Source: an uncultured Subdoligranulum sp. (lineage in GTDB: Bacteria; Bacillota; Clostridia; Oscillospirales; Ruminococcaceae). From it: 34,551 bases of DNA. The DNA lies in NCBI GenBank assembly GCA_904390925.1, contig CAJFMB010000015.1:1-34551 (forward strand), written 5' to 3'. Below are positions 6,622 through 15,025 of this stretch, one piece after another. How positions within the stretch are numbered: position 1 is the stretch's first letter; every line of letters starts with the position of its first letter. The translations under genes and the position numbers were made by a program. The notes below the pieces were generated by a model. It made no database searches. It saw only the letters and a program-made list of their open reading frames with translations, and was not told where the DNA came from.

Positions 6622-7077
6622 ATGTACGGAGTCAGCAAGATTACCAGTGAGCAGAACATCATGCTCACCACATTTCCCGGTGCAAAATACAGTGCACAGA
6701 GCCTGGCCGAACATCTGGACGTGTTTGCGCGTGCCGGCATTGTGGTGGATATGATCTGCCAGAGTGCCCCCCGCGGTGAATCGGTGGATTTCAGCTTCAC
6801 CACCAGCTATACAAATTTTGCTGCCGTGATGAAGGCATTGCCGGAAGCTGCCAAAGTCCATCCTCCGCTGGTTTCAGGCGGGTACTCCAAAATCAACCTG
6901 TACGGCGAGGAGATGGTCACCAGCTGCGGCGTTGCTTCCCGCGCGTTGACTGCCCTGGCTGCTGAGAATATTGAGATCGCCCTGATCACGACCAGCGATC
7001 TGGACATTTCCCTGCTGATCCGCCAGCAGGATGAAGATGCCGCCCTGGCTGCTTTGACAAAGGCTTTTGCGCTGTAA
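6622..7077 (+). CDS. Free-standing tandem ACT-domain protein, aspartokinase regulatory-like
   Basis: This 151-residue protein resembles the C-terminal regulatory region of lysine-sensitive aspartokinases. The first ACT-like unit covers about residues 1-75 (NIMLTTFPGAKYSAQSLAEHL and GIVVDMICQSAP), and the second about 80-150 (SGGYSKINLYGEEM and IEIALITTSDLDISLLI). There is no amino-acid-kinase domain. In aspartokinases such ACT pairs bind lysine or threonine, and in Bacillus aspartokinase II the equivalent region is also made as a separate beta subunit. Its strong site (AAAGGAGG) and position as last gene of the lysine operon suggest a feedback subunit or sensor. That role is inferred. Confidence 0.8.
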   Translation: MYGVSKITSEQNIMLTTFPGAKYSAQSLAEHLDVFARAGIVVDMICQSAPRGESVDFSFTTSYTNFAAVMKALPEAAKVHPPLVSGGYSKINLYGEEMVTSCGVASRALTALAAENIEIALITTSDLDISLLIRQQDEDAALAALTKAFAL

Positions 7078-7091
7078 CACTGACACACAAG

Positions 7092-7138
7092 AAACGGAGT
7101 GTACATCCCGATCTGTTCGGGAATGTACACTCCGTTTT
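7092..7138. terminator. Bidirectional terminator between the lysine operon and rnmV
   Basis: A long stem of about 19 bp (AACGGAGTGTACATCCCGA and its complement, one bulge, TCTGT loop) ends in CCGTTTTTA on the plus strand. On the minus strand it ends in CCGTTTCTTG right after the rnmV stop. It separates two convergent operons. Confidence 0.9.
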
Positions 7139-7755
7139 TATATACCGTCAGATAATGCCCGATGTGCCGTTTCGCATTCCTGATGCAGTGCATCCCGGGT
7201 ATACAGGGTGTTGAGCACCTCCAGCAGTTCCTTTTTGCTCAGACGAGGCGGAAGGCCAATTTTTCTCAGAAAGCTTCGGCGGAACTCTGCACAATCCGGT
7301 CGGCCGGAAAGCCCCCACTCGTACAGATCACTGTACAGAATCGGTTCCTGTTTTTCCGAAATTTCCAAGCCTTTGGGCTGTCCGTCCAGCGCCGTCTCCA
7401 ATCCGGACAGAATCAGCTCATTGGGAACGCCCTCCACCCCCAGCAGGCCTTCCTTGCCAGGCTCCGTCTTGCGCGGCTCCTTGCCGGGCAAGGCCGGCAC
7501 ATAGGCCTGTAGCACATGCTCTGCGCCAACAATCCGGGTAATGAAATGGCGGATGCGGAAGCCGGCAGCGTCCGAATCGGTCAGGATGATCAGTCCCCTT
7601 GCCCTGGCCAGTTGTTTGAGCATATTCTGCATGGCTTTGTCTTTGAAAACGGCAAAGCCGTCGGTTGTCAGGATGGTGCCCTCCACAATACCGGCCAACC
7701 GGGCTGCGTCATATTTTCCCTCCACCACCAGGACGCGGTCCAGCTGTAGTTTCAT
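7138..7755 (-). CDS. rnmV: Ribonuclease M5
   Basis: RNase M5 matures 5S rRNA precursors in low-GC Gram-positives. The 205-residue product begins MKLQLDRVLVVEGKYDAARL. That is a Toprim domain with the catalytic glutamate in VVEGKYD and the acidic pair in LIILTDSDAAG. A C-terminal part typical of M5 follows (YEWGLSGRPDC ... LSKKELLEVLNTL). The ATG at 7755 is chosen over the track start because GGGAGG lies ~7 bases upstream and family members start here. The start overlaps the holA stop (ATGA), so its ribosome-binding site lies within holA. It is the last gene of the HIT-to-rnmV run. Confidence 0.92.
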   Translation of the reverse strand: MKLQLDRVLVVEGKYDAARLAGIVEGTILTTDGFAVFKDKAMQNMLKQLARARGLIILTDSDAAGFRIRHFITRIVGAEHVLQAYVPALPGKEPRKTEPGKEGLLGVEGVPNELILSGLETALDGQPKGLEISEKQEPILYSDLYEWGLSGRPDCAEFRRSFLRKIGLPPRLSKKELLEVLNTLYTRDALHQECETAHRALSDGI

Positions 7756-8783
7756 CGGCGGCCTCCCGCCAGCGCCAGCTGGCACAACGCTTTCTGCAGC
7801 AGCAGATCACTGTCCAGCTTGCTGCGCTTCAGGTCCAGATCCAGATTTTGCAGGATGGAAAGGCTTTGCTCAATCTGATCACGGCTGAACCGGGCAGCCG
7901 TTTTCTCGGCATTGCCAAGCCGGTACTGCCATTTTCCGGTATAGCCGAAATCCTTTGCCACATCCGCCAGCTGTCTGCGGCTGCGCCGGGCAAGAAAGAC
8001 CCGGTAGATATCCAGATAGTTTGCAATCAGGGCGCCGGTAATCAGGATCGGATCATTCTGCAATTCCAGCAAAACCTTGAGTTTCTGCAAGGCTTTGCCT
8101 GTCTGCCCTGCCGCCACCGATCTGACCATATCCATCGTGTCGGCATCCAGCGTGACCGTGCCAAGGGCACGGACCATATCCGGGGTGACGGTATCGTAGC
8201 CGGAAAGCGCCGCAAGCTTGTCCACCTCGTTGCGCAGCAGGAACTGATCCTCCCCGCAACGGTCCAGAAGCTGTGTGTCGGCGCCCGGCGCAAGGCGGGT
8301 GCCCATCTCTTCGGCCCAGCCTTGCAGCATCTTTTGCAATTCAGTTCGGCCGGGTTTGGTCACCTGCGCACAATACCCCAGCTTTTCACAGGCGGAAATC
8401 AGTTTCTGTTCCCGCTTGCCGGGCCGGATTTTCCCGAACTTTTCTTCCAGCACACTGGTCAGCAGAAACACAGCGTTTTCCGCATCCGCCAGGGTATCAC
8501 AGATCTCCTGCAAATCCTTGTCCGAGTAGGCAGAAGGCCGGATCAACGGCATCTTTACCAGACGGCGCCCACCAAAAAACGAGATTGTGCCCGCCGCCAT
8601 GACGATTTCCTCCACGGACGGGGTCGGCCCCGCAAGGACCGTGGTTTCCGGATCATCCTCCATAAGGAAGTGCTCGGCTTTGGACGCCGCAGACTGTACC
8701 AGTGCCTCCTCGGAAGCATAAAAATAGAAGACACCACAGCCCGCATTGAGTTTTTTATTCAGTTCCTTTTCACTGTACAGCAT
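7752..8783 (-). CDS. holA: DNA polymerase III subunit delta
   Basis: Delta is the clamp-loader subunit that opens the sliding clamp. The 343-residue length and pattern are typical of Gram-positive HolA: an N-terminal degenerate ATPase-like domain (CGVFYFYASEEALVQSAASKAE), a FFGGRRLVKM segment, and a helical C-terminal domain with LLLQKALCQLALAGG. The start at 8783 has GGAG about 10 bases upstream. It overlaps comEC by 14 bases and rnmV by 4, so the three are translationally coupled. comEC next to holA is a common arrangement in Firmicutes. Confidence 0.9.
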   Translation of the reverse strand: MLYSEKELNKKLNAGCGVFYFYASEEALVQSAASKAEHFLMEDDPETTVLAGPTPSVEEIVMAAGTISFFGGRRLVKMPLIRPSAYSDKDLQEICDTLADAENAVFLLTSVLEEKFGKIRPGKREQKLISACEKLGYCAQVTKPGRTELQKMLQGWAEEMGTRLAPGADTQLLDRCGEDQFLLRNEVDKLAALSGYDTVTPDMVRALGTVTLDADTMDMVRSVAAGQTGKALQKLKVLLELQNDPILITGALIANYLDIYRVFLARRSRRQLADVAKDFGYTGKWQYRLGNAEKTAARFSRDQIEQSLSILQNLDLDLKRSKLDSDLLLQKALCQLALAGGRR

Positions 8784-10881
8784 AGGGTTTTACTCCGTCA
8801 AATGTGGCCGAACGGCCGGAACGTATGGTCAGGACCGGCTCCTCCATTCCGTAAAGCAGAGTCGTTTGCTCCTGGTCCACCTCCTCCAGCCAGTCGGTGG
8901 TGTGGGAGGTATATACGACTGTATCAGCATCCACCACATCCGGATAACTGCTGCCGGCCACATAGACATTCAGTTCCACCGGCTGATCCCTGCGGACGCG
9001 CCCTGCCATTATACCAACAGTATACCCGTCCACCGTAACCACCGCAAGGTTTCCGCCTGAATCATGCAACAGTTCCAGCTGAATTCCACCAGGCAGAGAA
9101 ACTGTCTGGACATCGGAGGACATCTGATCCATGGAAATCACCCGGTCAGCGTCAAATTCCATTTCCCGCGGGTCCTGCCGGAGGTCCACCACCAACGCAA
9201 CGGGAGGGTTTCCGGTTTCCTTCAGATACTCATCCACTGCGTTCAGATTGGAATTACCGCCCCGGAACAAAACCGTCGCATATCCATCCTGCGTGATCAC
9301 CAGGCATGGGTTCCCGGCCGTTCCCACCGCTGCCATGCGTACCACATTCTTGGAAAGCTGAATTCCCAAAAATATCGCTGCCATTGCACAGGCTGCCGCC
9401 GCAGGAATGTACCAGCGCAATCGTTTGGCACGCCAGAAAATAAAAGCCAGAAGCCCCAACACAGCCAGAACAAACAGTGTATATTTTACCGGCAGCGCAA
9501 GACGTGCCCCGGGCAGTGCAGCGCATCGGCCGATGATTTCGGTCATCCAGTGCAGCCATGCTGCAAGGATCAAACTGGCACCGCGCATGGCAAAGCCCAG
9601 AAATGGAACTGCGGACAAAAGCAACACCAGAAGGCCAAGTACCAGAGCGGGAGCAAGCATCCAGACCACCAGAAGGTTGGTCAGCACACCAACACCGCTG
9701 ACACTCATCCCATGGGCAAGCAGGACCGGCATGGTGGCCAATGCCGCGAAAACAGCAATCAGTACCGAGTCTGCCAGCCAGAAAAAGGCGGTATAAACCT
9801 TATTTTTCAGGGAATCTTCCGGTTCCTTCCATTTCCGGCGGGCACGGCGTGACAGGCTTGCAGCCACCTCGACACCAAGAACGGCGGAGAAGGACAGCTG
9901 GAATCCCAGATCACAGGGAAAGTAGGCATTGAAAAGTCCCAGAAGAATTGCAGCCAGTCCCATGGAGGTAAGCGTATCCGGAGGCTGAAGGAAATAATAG
10001 CCGCCCAAGGCAATCAGACAGCCAATCCCCGCCCGGACGGCGGAAACCGGGAATCCGATCAGAGCAAGGTAAAACAGCAGCAAAATTGCCTGCATGACTA
10101 TCAAAGGCCGGGAAAAGCGCCGGCGGTTTTCTCTGGAGGAAACCAGCAGGCCGCAAAGCAGTGTCACATGCAGGCCCGATACAGCCAACAGATGCGATAC
10201 CCCCGCCGTCCGGAAGTTTTCTTCCTGAAACTCGCTCAACCGGGACGTGTCACCGATCAGCATAGCGGCTTCCACCCCGCCTTCCTCTGTGGGAAGCCAG
10301 GTCATCAACCGGCGGGACAGTTCCTGACGAATCCGGTATAGAATAAATTCCAGCGTTGTGCTCTCGCCAAGATAGGCATACTCTCCCACAAATTCTGCCT
10401 GCAGAAAGACGCCGTCGGAGAAGTAGTTCATCCGATAGGAATCTTCGTCCAGGTTTTGCAGTTCCAGAGTAGCGGAAAAGATTTCACCCGGCCGGCTGCC
10501 TGGGAAGCTGGCGCAGGTGACCAACAAATCTGCCGGCTCCCCGTCCAGTTCGGTAATGTGCAAAGTACCGCGAAGTCGGTCTTCCTGGTAAGAGGTTTCC
10601 GAGTCGGTCCCAGCCGTTGCCACCACCCGGACCTGGCGTCCGGCCAGTTCCAGCACCGGCTGTACTGACAGCGGTTCATAGACCAGATGTGCGGCAAAAC
10701 CAAGGCACGCTGCAACTGTGAGGAGCACAACCGATGTCAGTTTCCGCTTTTGCAATGCAGTCAGTCCCGCAAAGACAAACGAAAAGGCCGTCGCCAGCCA
10801 AACAGCCAGCGACGGCAGATAGGCCGCGGCGAGCTGTGCCAGAGAAAAGGCCAGGCCAAACGCCGCAAGCTTGCGCTTCAT
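8770..10881 (-). CDS. comEC: ComEC/Rec2-family DNA uptake channel with degenerate C-terminal domain
   Basis: ComEC forms the membrane channel for single-stranded DNA in natural transformation. The 703-residue product has N-terminal membrane helices, an OB-like periplasmic segment, the Competence core with GVSHLLAVSGLHVTLLCG near residue 230, and about ten membrane helices to residue ~500. The C-terminal ~190 residues still follow the metallo-beta-lactamase-like pattern of ComEC. The usual metal motif (THxHxDH-like) is replaced by LVVDLRQDPREMEFD, and no histidine cluster is present. The ATG is 3 bases after the upstream stop with no clear Shine-Dalgarno sequence, so it probably depends on coupling. 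Whether this organism is transformable is unknown. Confidence 0.9.
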   Translation of the reverse strand: MKRKLAAFGLAFSLAQLAAAYLPSLAVWLATAFSFVFAGLTALQKRKLTSVVLLTVAACLGFAAHLVYEPLSVQPVLELAGRQVRVVATAGTDSETSYQEDRLRGTLHITELDGEPADLLVTCASFPGSRPGEIFSATLELQNLDEDSYRMNYFSDGVFLQAEFVGEYAYLGESTTLEFILYRIRQELSRRLMTWLPTEEGGVEAAMLIGDTSRLSEFQEENFRTAGVSHLLAVSGLHVTLLCGLLVSSRENRRRFSRPLIVMQAILLLFYLALIGFPVSAVRAGIGCLIALGGYYFLQPPDTLTSMGLAAILLGLFNAYFPCDLGFQLSFSAVLGVEVAASLSRRARRKWKEPEDSLKNKVYTAFFWLADSVLIAVFAALATMPVLLAHGMSVSGVGVLTNLLVVWMLAPALVLGLLVLLLSAVPFLGFAMRGASLILAAWLHWMTEIIGRCAALPGARLALPVKYTLFVLAVLGLLAFIFWRAKRLRWYIPAAAACAMAAIFLGIQLSKNVVRMAAVGTAGNPCLVITQDGYATVLFRGGNSNLNAVDEYLKETGNPPVALVVDLRQDPREMEFDADRVISMDQMSSDVQTVSLPGGIQLELLHDSGGNLAVVTVDGYTVGIMAGRVRRDQPVELNVYVAGSSYPDVVDADTVVYTSHTTDWLEEVDQEQTTLLYGMEEPVLTIRSGRSATFDGVKPYAVQ

Positions 10882-10884
10882 GGA

Positions 10885-11424
10885 TCAGTGGAAAAACAGC
10901 GGCAGAGGCGACAGGAAGAAAATGTCGGTGCGCTTGGCCGCATCGCCCTCCGCCAGAACTGCACAGCAGCCCACCACAGTACCGGTGCTGCGGGCAACCA
11001 GTGTCTCCAGCGCATGGAGAGAGCCACCGGTGGAAATCACGTCGTCAACAATCAGGATGCGCTTGCCGTTCATCAAGTCGATGTCCTTCTTGTCGATGAC
11101 CAGTTTCTGCTTGCCCGCGGTAGTGATGGATTCGTCCTCGATCACCACCGGCTCGCTCATGTACAGCTTGACGCCCTTGCGCGCAGTCAGCCAGGGCTTG
11201 CCGCTCTGACGGGCCATCTCATAGGCAAGGGGGATTCCCTTTGCCTCCGCAGTAAGGATCACATCAAACTCCGGGCATTTGGCCAGCAGGTCCCGGGCAC
11301 AGGCCACGGTCAGCTCCACATCCCCGAACATGATAAAGGCTGCGATGTCCATGTGGTCGTTGACTTTGCAGATCGGCAGTTCACGGTCCAGCCCCGCCAC
11401 ATGCAGGGTATAGGTTTCAGGCAT
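10885..11424 (-). CDS. Type I phosphoribosyltransferase, adenine-PRTase-like
   Basis: This 179-residue protein has the type I phosphoribosyltransferase fold and the PRPP-binding signature RILIVDDVISTGGSL near residue 120. The upstream hood and core segments (FDVILTAEAKGIPLAYEMA) resemble adenine/xanthine phosphoribosyltransferases. Such enzymes salvage a purine base with PRPP to the nucleotide. The exact base cannot be told from sequence, and the C-terminus (FFLSPLPLFFH) differs from classical Apt. AGAGGGAAG precedes the ATG at 11424. It lies between the HIT gene and comEC on the same strand. Confidence 0.8.
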   Translation of the reverse strand: MPETYTLHVAGLDRELPICKVNDHMDIAAFIMFGDVELTVACARDLLAKCPEFDVILTAEAKGIPLAYEMARQSGKPWLTARKGVKLYMSEPVVIEDESITTAGKQKLVIDKKDIDLMNGKRILIVDDVISTGGSLHALETLVARSTGTVVGCCAVLAEGDAAKRTDIFFLSPLPLFFH

Positions 11425-11470
11425 AATCTACTTCCCTCTTTTTATCTCCTGATGAATTCATCCCGGACAA

Positions 11471-11812
11471 TCAGCCCGGAGGCCAGGCCAGGCTGCGCTT
11501 GGCCAGTACATGGAAATGCAGATGCTTGACACTCTGGCCGCCGTCCTCGCCCACATTGGTGACGACGCGGTAACCGCCATCACAGCCCAGTTCCTTGCAC
11601 AGCTTTGCAATGGTTGCAAAGACATGTCCCAGCAGAGGGGCATCCTCCTCCGTCAGCACAGCGGCAGAGTCAATGTGTTTTTTGGGAATGACCAGAAAAT
11701 GCACCGGGGCCTGCGGGTCAATGTCATAGAATGCCAGCAGCTGGTCATCTTCGTACAGTTTGTTCGAAGGGACCTCCCCTGCCGCAATCTTACAGAACAG
11801 GCAATCAGCCAT
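11471..11812 (-). CDS. HIT-family (HinT-like) nucleotide hydrolase
   Basis: This 113-residue protein has the complete HinT layout: CLFCKIAAGEVPS near the N-terminus (Cys residues often bind zinc in this group), YDIDPQAPVHFLVIPKKHI, and the catalytic histidine triad HLHFHVL near residue 97. HinT-type proteins hydrolyse purine nucleoside phosphoramidates and aminoacyl-AMP adducts. AAAGGAGG lies 8 bases before the ATG. It sits just after alaS, and a link to aminoacyl-AMP housekeeping is plausible but unproven. Confidence 0.93.
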   Translation of the reverse strand: MADCLFCKIAAGEVPSNKLYEDDQLLAFYDIDPQAPVHFLVIPKKHIDSAAVLTEEDAPLLGHVFATIAKLCKELGCDGGYRVVTNVGEDGGQSVKHLHFHVLAKRSLAWPPG

Positions 11813-11868
11813 ACTTCCAACCTCCTTTGTTCTGGTTTACCAGCATAACATACAAGCGGTATAGAATA

Positions 11869-11897
11869 ATTATACAGCTGGACCTGAAAAAAATCCA
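11869..11897 (-). promoter_or_regulatory. Possible promoter for the HIT-to-rnmV operon
   Basis: On the minus strand TATAAT occurs at 11874-11869, about 55 bases before the HIT start. Seventeen bases upstream is only TGGATT, a poor -35. The -10 match is exact but the assignment is tentative. Confidence 0.35.
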
Positions 11898-11914
11898 GGA
11901 TTTTATTTTTTCAG
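11879..11914 (-). terminator. Possible AT-rich terminator downstream of alaS
   Basis: On the minus strand CTGAAAAAAT is followed after ~10 bases by ATTTTTTTCAG, an inverted repeat with one extra T, about 70 bases past the alaS stop. The stem is weak and AT-rich, and it overlaps the region where the HIT promoter is proposed. Confidence 0.35.
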
Positions 11915-11983
11915 AGCAGTAGGAACCGCACTGGAAACGGGCTCATGATCTGATGAACTTTTTGAAAGGTATCAGCTCAGGCC

Positions 11984-14644
11984 TCAGGCATTCTTATCCA
12001 GCTCAGACTTGACAATGCCGCAAACCGCAGCCAGAGCCTCGTCAATCTTGGTGGTGTCGCGGATACCGGCCATGGCAAATTCCGGCTTGCCGCCGCCGTT
12101 ACCGCCGGCCACAGCGGCAATCTGCTTGACCAGCATGCCAGCCTTCAGGCCGCGGGCCTGAGCGTTCTTGCTGACGCTGACCGCCAGGGTGGTCTTGCCG
12201 GCGTCGCTGCCGATCAGGGCTGCCACCACGTTGGGAGCCTTGTCGCGGATCTTGTCGCACATGCTGCGCAGGGCATCGGAACCGGTGCCGCTGAAGAAGG
12301 CAGTAACAATGCGCACGCCATCCACATTCTCGGCGTTATCAAACAGACCGTCAATCTTGGCGGCTGCAATGGTGGCCTTGGCGATGTCCAGCTGCTTGTT
12401 GGCCTCCTTGAGCTCCGCCACAACAGCAGCCACACGGGCGGGCAGGTCATGGGCGTTGCTCACCTTCAGGCAGCGGGCAGCGCAATCCAGTTCGTTGCAG
12501 CGCTCGTCCAGCAGGCGCAGAACACCGTAACCGGTGGTGGCTTCAATCCGGCGGATACCGGCTGCCACGCTGCTTTCGCTGAGGATACGGAAGCAGCCAA
12601 TCTGTGCCGTATTCTTCACATGGGTGCCGCCACAGAACTCGGTGCTCCAGCCGCAGATATCCACAACGCGGACAATCTCGCCGTACTTCTCACCGAACAG
12701 AGCCATGGCGCCCAGCTTCTTAGCCTCGTCAATGGGCATGCTGCGGACTTGCACCGGCAGAGAAGCAAAAATCTTCTCGTTCACGCGGCGCTCCACCTCG
12801 CGCAGTTCCTCGGGCGTGACGGCGCTGAAATGGGTGAAGTCGAAGTGCGTGATCTTGTCATCCTGATAGCTGCCGGCCTGGTGCACATGGTCACCCAGCA
12901 CCTCCCGCAGGGCAGCCTGCAGCAGGTGGGTGGCAGTATGGTTGCGGCAGATAGCCATACGGCGGCCTTCATCCACAGAAGCAGTCACCTCGTCGCCCAC
13001 CTTGATGTTGCCTTCCAGCAGGGTGCAGGTATGGACAAAGTATCCCTTGGGGGTCTTCTTGACCTGATTGACACGCAGCTTGGCGTCATCAGAGACAATA
13101 TAGCCATGGTCAGCAACCTGGCCGCCCATCTCGGCATAGAACGGCGTGCGGTCCAAAACCACCAGTACGTCCTCTTTCTGCTCGATGTCGGTGGCAACCG
13201 CGTCGGCCAGCTCCTCGCCCTCGGACAGAGCGATCACCTTGGCCTGCTCGGACAGAGTCTCGTAGCCGTCAAAGGTGGTGGGCTCGGCATCCAGCGCACC
13301 GAACAGGTCAGCTGCCCAGCCGGAGATATCCTTGGCCAGACGCTCGGCACGGGCACGCTCGCGCTGCTTGGTCATGGCGGCATGGAAGGCCTCCTCGTCC
13401 ACCGTCATCCCTGCCTCGGCGACGATCTCGCGGGTCAGGTCCAGCGGGAAACCAAAGGTATCATTGAGCTTGAAGGCCTCCTCACCGGTGAGGACCGTCT
13501 TGTTCTCCGCCTTCAGCTGCTCCATCATGCCGTTGAGGATGTTCAGGCCGGCGTCGATGGTGCGGCTGAACCGCTCTTCCTCGGTGCCGATCACCTTTTT
13601 GATGTAGGCTTCATGCTCACGCAGCTCGGGGTAACCCTGCTCGCTGGAGGAGATGACAGTGTCCACCAGTTCGGTCAGGAAGGGACGGTCAATGCCCAGC
13701 ATACGGCCATGGCGGGCGGCACGGCGCAGCAGACGGCGCAGCACATAGCCGCGGCCCTCGTTGGAAGGCAGGATGCCGTCCGACACCATGAACACGGTGG
13801 AACGGATATGGTCGGTGATGACGCGAATGGAGATGTCATCCTTCTCGTTCTGCTTGTAGGTCTTGCCGGCGATGTGCTCCACATGGTGCAGCACAGCAGC
13901 CACGGTATCCACCTCGAACAGGTTGCCCACGTTCTGCATCACGCAGGCCAGACGCTCCAGGCCCATGCCGGTATCGATGTTGGGCTTGGCCAGACGGTTG
14001 TAATGACCGTTGCCATCGGAATCGAACTGGCTGAACACCAGGTTCCAGATCTCCATATACCGGTCGCAGTCGCAGCCGACGCCGCAGGTGGGCTTGCCGC
14101 AGCCATACTCGGGGCCACGGTCATAGTAGATCTCGGAGCAGGGGCCGCAGGGGCCGGAACCATGCTCCCAGAAGTTGTCCTCCTTGCCGAAACGGACCAT
14201 ATGATCCTCGGGGATGCCCACCTTCTTGGTCCAGATGTCGTAGGCCTCGTCGTCATCCAGATAAACCGAGATGTAGAGCTTCTCGGCGGGGATTTCCAGC
14301 GTCTTGGTCAGGAACTCCCAGGCCCAGGGGATGACCTCCTCCTTGAAGTAATCCTGGAAGCTGAAGTTGCCCAGCATCTCAAAGAAGGTGCCATGGCGGG
14401 CGGTGATGCCGACGCGCTCAATGTCCGGGGTACGGATGCACTTCTGGCAGGTGGTAACCCGGTGACGGGGCGGCTCCTCCTGACCCAGGAACCATTTCTT
14501 CATGGGCGCCATGCCGCTGTTGATCAACAGCAGGCTGGGGTCATCCTTCGGCACCAGCGGGAAGCTGCCCAGCCGCAGATGGCCCTTGCCCTCAAAAAAG
14601 TTCAGGAACTGTTCGCGAAGATCGTTCAATCCTGTCCACTGCAT
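11984..14644 (-). CDS. alaS: Alanyl-tRNA synthetase
   Basis: The enzyme charges tRNA-Ala. The 886-residue product starts MQWTGLNDLREQFLNFFEGKGH and contains, in order, the class II catalytic core (SGMAPMKKWFLG, RVTTCQKCIRTPDIE, EIWNLVFSQFDSDG), the editing domain with zinc motifs HTATHLL and CGGTHVKNT, and the C-terminal DHHA1 domain with its glycine-rich AGGNGGGKPEFAMAG. The track start is 24 codons too early and lies in the T-box terminator. The ATG at 14644 has AAGG just upstream and matches the family. Expression should respond to uncharged tRNA-Ala through the T-box leader. Confidence 0.98.
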   Translation of the reverse strand: MQWTGLNDLREQFLNFFEGKGHLRLGSFPLVPKDDPSLLLINSGMAPMKKWFLGQEEPPRHRVTTCQKCIRTPDIERVGITARHGTFFEMLGNFSFQDYFKEEVIPWAWEFLTKTLEIPAEKLYISVYLDDDEAYDIWTKKVGIPEDHMVRFGKEDNFWEHGSGPCGPCSEIYYDRGPEYGCGKPTCGVGCDCDRYMEIWNLVFSQFDSDGNGHYNRLAKPNIDTGMGLERLACVMQNVGNLFEVDTVAAVLHHVEHIAGKTYKQNEKDDISIRVITDHIRSTVFMVSDGILPSNEGRGYVLRRLLRRAARHGRMLGIDRPFLTELVDTVISSSEQGYPELREHEAYIKKVIGTEEERFSRTIDAGLNILNGMMEQLKAENKTVLTGEEAFKLNDTFGFPLDLTREIVAEAGMTVDEEAFHAAMTKQRERARAERLAKDISGWAADLFGALDAEPTTFDGYETLSEQAKVIALSEGEELADAVATDIEQKEDVLVVLDRTPFYAEMGGQVADHGYIVSDDAKLRVNQVKKTPKGYFVHTCTLLEGNIKVGDEVTASVDEGRRMAICRNHTATHLLQAALREVLGDHVHQAGSYQDDKITHFDFTHFSAVTPEELREVERRVNEKIFASLPVQVRSMPIDEAKKLGAMALFGEKYGEIVRVVDICGWSTEFCGGTHVKNTAQIGCFRILSESSVAAGIRRIEATTGYGVLRLLDERCNELDCAARCLKVSNAHDLPARVAAVVAELKEANKQLDIAKATIAAAKIDGLFDNAENVDGVRIVTAFFSGTGSDALRSMCDKIRDKAPNVVAALIGSDAGKTTLAVSVSKNAQARGLKAGMLVKQIAAVAGGNGGGKPEFAMAGIRDTTKIDEALAAVCGIVKSELDKNA

Positions 14645-14702
14645 AATCCTTGATTCTCCAATCCCTATTTTGTATACTTGCCCGAAAGCACGGGCCACAA
14701 AA

Positions 14703-14948
14703 GAAAAAGCCTCCATCCCAATTCTGGGACGAAGGCTGAACTTGCTTCCGTGGTACCACCCGGTTTGCGGGCCAAACTATTGCGACCCGCCGCTTTCCCG
14801 CATTAACGCTGCGGACACGCCCGGTTCTGCCGGGGGCTCAGGGGCGGCGCTTCCCTGCCTGCCGCGAATGCCTTGCAGCAAAATGGCATCCTCTCTGAAA
14901 GCGGCGGCATGATGGGAATTGACCCCGTCACTGCCTGTTTCGATTTAC
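14703..14948 (-). promoter_or_regulatory. T-box leader of alaS
   Basis: On the minus strand the hallmark T-box sequence GGGTGGTACCACGG (around 14763-14749) is present. It is followed by an intrinsic terminator whose stem AGCCTTCGTCCCA/TGGGATGGAGGCT (14737-14708) runs into TTTTTC. Upstream, a stem I region contains the AGAGAGGATG element typical of T-boxes. Uncharged tRNA-Ala should pair with the bulge and prevent termination. A GCC in GAAGCGCCGCC is a candidate specifier codon, but I could not fix its place in stem I. Confidence 0.93.
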
Positions 14949-14954
14949 GGTACA

Positions 14955-14984
14955 ATTATATGCCTGCCCCACCTGTTTTGTCAA
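14955..14984 (-). promoter_or_regulatory. Promoter of the alaS T-box transcript
   Basis: On the minus strand TTGACA (14984-14979) and TATAAT (14960-14955) are perfect consensus hexamers 18 bases apart. Transcription should start near 14948, giving a ~300-base leader. Confidence 0.85.
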
Positions 14985-15025
14985 GGAAACAACGACAATT
15001 TTCCTGCATCGGCGGCGATATTTCT

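Noticed and set aside
12449-14653. 734-codon plus-strand ORF opposite alaS
   Set aside because: It mirrors alaS across its length and is low-complexity His/Gly/Val-rich, a typical antisense artefact of GC-rich coding DNA.
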